Shown here in pieces: positions 3,646 to 5,111 of a stretch of 5,111 nucleotides of DNA. The notes under the pieces are model-generated. The model saw only the letters and a list, made by a program, of their open reading frames with translations. It was not told the DNA's origin and searched no databases. A program made the position numbers and the translations under genes. This DNA is from an uncultured Eubacteriales bacterium (GTDB lineage Bacteria > Bacillota_A > Clostridia > Lachnospirales > Lachnospiraceae), in the NCBI GenBank assembly GCA_902803345.1, contig CADCPV010000371.1, positions 1 through 5,111 on the forward strand. Direction: 5' to 3'. Every line of letters starts with the position of its first letter. The stretch's first letter is position 1.

Positions 3646-5111
3646 ATGTATTGTCCTAACTGCGGAACCTTCAATCAGGAGTGGAGCAGGTATTGCACTG
3701 GATGCGGAGCCCAGCTTCAGGTTGGTTTATCAGGGGATGGAAAAGCATCTCCGGGATTGTCTGAAAATGACAGAGAACAGGAGTTTGCCAATGGTGATTC
3801 TGTAAAAAGAAAAGATGAGGCGGGAATCGGACTCCTTCAGGAAATGGGAAGGTCAACGGCCTATTTGGCGGCTGTGATTTGCTTTTCTGTATCTATTGTA
3901 ATAAGCATATTTGCGGCTGGTTATGTCAGTTCCTCTTTCGCGGAAAGCATCATCGATCTTTTGAGGATGATGGATTTGGATGGAAACCTGCAGTCAGTGG
4001 AATCTATGCTGAGTCAATATTCAGGAACTATGGGATCAGCAGGCTTTTTCTCCGCTTTGCTTACCAGTATCCCTGAAATCCTGACAGCTTCCGGTTTATG
4101 GATGTTATTCCTGGAATGCCGAAAAAATGAGCAGAGCATTTTTTCGACATCCGGTTTCACAATTATCTATGTTGTTACAGTTATTAAATATGTATTACTA
4201 ATCATAGGTGCTGCTGTTTTTGTGATTGGAGGGTTCTTTGTAATCCTTGGAGTTTCTTCTGCTGCGGGGGAGAACAGTGGGGGAGGTACGATTACGGCAG
4301 TGCTTGTATTCTTATTGCTGGCAGCAGCAATTCTAATCATACCTTTCTTCTATTATACCAGGCTTTTGAAGATGATCTCTACTTCAAAACAGATGGCATT
4401 GAAAGCACGGCGAAAAGCAAAAATGTCAACCTTTGTGGGAGTTATGACGATTATAAGTGCCGTGGCATCATTCGGCGGGGTCATTATTTCCGCACCGGCA
4501 GGAAAGCTGGCAAATCTTTTGGCCGGTGCAGCATCTATCTGCTTTGCAATTGTGATTTTTACCTTTAGGGACAGATTGGATGCAGCCAAAAATATATCAA
4601 GGGATAATGAACATGTGCAAATGAAATTGAACCCCGAAGACCTGGAATTCCAGCGGATGCAAGAATTCCTTAAGTCGGATGATTATGATCCTGACCAGAC
4701 AATTGTGGAGGGATTTTCTGATTTCATTGCGAGAAAACACAGAACCATCACCCCTGGTATAGATCCCAATGCGACGATAGTGGATAATAACCCTTTTGAC
4801 TATAATCCTACGAACGATTCCAGAAACAGCAGGGAATCTTTCGGGGATCATTATACTGATGACTCCCATAAAGGTTTGGATAAGAGTACGATCTTTGATT
4901 ATATTGAAGAAAAGCCTGCATATAGTGTGCAGAATCCTGATTTTGTTCAGTCGGTAGACGATCCTTTTAGTGATCGTGAAAAACCGATTCTTTTTGAAAA
5001 GGCCGAGCAGGAGCGTCTGGCCCGAGAGAAGGCTGAACAGGAGCGCCTGGCAAGGGAGAAAGCTGAGCAGGAGCGTCTGGCCCGAGAGAAGGCGGAGCGT
5101 GAGCGAGCTGA
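3646..5111 (+). CDS. Zinc-ribbon multi-pass membrane protein with acidic tail and charged helical repeats, 3' end outside window
   Basis: An ATG with AGGAGG 5 nt upstream opens a frame of 488 codons with no stop before the right edge. Residues 1-21 are a zinc ribbon: C3-P-N-C6 and C17-T-G-C20. A polar linker follows, then about six hydrophobic segments (near 72-92, 132-156, 172-203, 215-238, 262-283 and 287-306), with the third long enough to be two. From 307 the chain is polar and probably cytosolic. It carries D-Q-T352-I-V-E, N-A-T377-I-V-D and K-S-T415-I-F-D, which fit the T-x-x-[D/E] pattern some FHA domains bind once the Thr is phosphorylated. From 453 the 10-residue unit AEQERLAREK repeats three times and continues, suggesting a stiff charged helix or coiled coil leading to an unseen C-terminal domain. 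It is a real gene judging by ribosome site, domain order and hydropathy, but I recognise no specific family. A signalling or envelope-assembly scaffold is an inference only. Confidence 0.85.
   Translation, partial: MYCPNCGTFNQEWSRYCTGCGAQLQVGLSGDGKASPGLSENDREQEFANGDSVKRKDEAGIGLLQEMGRSTAYLAAVICFSVSIVISIFAAGYVSSSFAESIIDLLRMMDLDGNLQSVESMLSQYSGTMGSAGFFSALLTSIPEILTASGLWMLFLECRKNEQSIFSTSGFTIIYVVTVIKYVLLIIGAAVFVIGGFFVILGVSSAAGENSGGGTITAVLVFLLLAAAILIIPFFYYTRLLKMISTSKQMALKARRKAKMSTFVGVMTIISAVASFGGVIISAPAGKLANLLAGAASICFAIVIFTFRDRLDAAKNISRDNEHVQMKLNPEDLEFQRMQEFLKSDDYDPDQTIVEGFSDFIARKHRTITPGIDPNATIVDNNPFDYNPTNDSRNSRESFGDHYTDDSHKGLDKSTIFDYIEEKPAYSVQNPDFVQSVDDPFSDREKPILFEKAEQERLAREKAEQERLAREKAEQERLAREKAERERA
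5002..5111 (+). repeat. 30-bp coding tandem repeat, three full units plus a partial one
   Basis: Units at 5002-5031, 5032-5061 and 5062-5091 all encode AEQERLAREK, and a diverging fourth unit (AERERA) runs off the edge. Units 1 and 3 differ at a single base, while unit 2 differs from unit 1 at 7 bases, all synonymous. The peptide is kept while the DNA drifts, and the near-identity of units 1 and 3 suggests duplication of a 60-bp block. Confidence 0.85.

Noticed and set aside
3620..4076. Short frames on both strands at 3620-3805, 3671-3856 and 3879-4076
   Set aside because: All overlap the zinc-ribbon membrane protein in other frames and lack ribosome sites.
4353..4869. Minus-strand frames of 78 and 90 codons
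   Set aside because: Both are antisense to the long plus-strand gene and lack independent support.
1..5111. CRISPR array, insertion sequence, phage attachment site or origin
   Set aside because: There are no regularly spaced direct repeats with spacers, no transposase or integrase frame, and no paired terminal inverted repeats.

Overview
The window looks like part of a low-to-mid GC Firmicutes chromosome, most likely a gut-type Clostridia (Lachnospiraceae-like). The reasons are strong AGGAGG-type ribosome binding sites, near-consensus sigma-A promoters, a lipoprotein signal with an L-S-G-C lipobox, a Gram-positive sortase signal of the SPKTG type, and an LCP-family cell-wall ligase. This is judged from sequence features only; no database search was possible.

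Layout: (1) 1-120, minus strand: the first 40 codons of tadA, a housekeeping tRNA adenosine deaminase, running off the left edge. (2) 121-598: a non-coding stretch. It contains a near-perfect sigma-A promoter (TTGACA-17-TACAAT, 320-348), a leader of about 210 nt that can fold, and an intrinsic terminator (546-568) only about 30 nt before the next start codon. This arrangement suggests transcription attenuation or a small RNA. (3) 599-3116, plus strand: a cell-envelope cluster of three genes. They are a membrane-anchored YkuD-type L,D-transpeptidase with a variant active-site motif (STSC instead of SHGC), an LCP-family lipoprotein, and a secreted sortase substrate carrying an 11-aspartate run and an SPKTG anchor. 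(4) 3117-3645: a gene-free stretch of over 500 nt with several hairpins that could be a structured RNA (about 3170-3397), followed by palindromes and a promoter for the next gene. (5) 3646-5111, plus strand: a large open-ended gene for an N-terminal zinc-ribbon, multi-pass membrane protein. Its cytosolic tail holds three T-I-[V/F]-[D/E] motifs and a 10-residue charged helical repeat, and it has no stop before the window ends.

The three middle genes make sense together as a surface-building module: one protein cross-links or modifies peptidoglycan, one attaches anionic polymer to it, and one is a protein covalently anchored to it. The last gene may be part of a separate membrane signalling or assembly system. 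It shares a 12-bp promoter-proximal motif (TGGATATATCGT followed by TATAGTT) with the leader upstream of the transpeptidase, so the two transcription units may be co-regulated. The points most worth checking are the leader and terminator before the transpeptidase, the candidate structured RNA, and the zinc-ribbon membrane protein.
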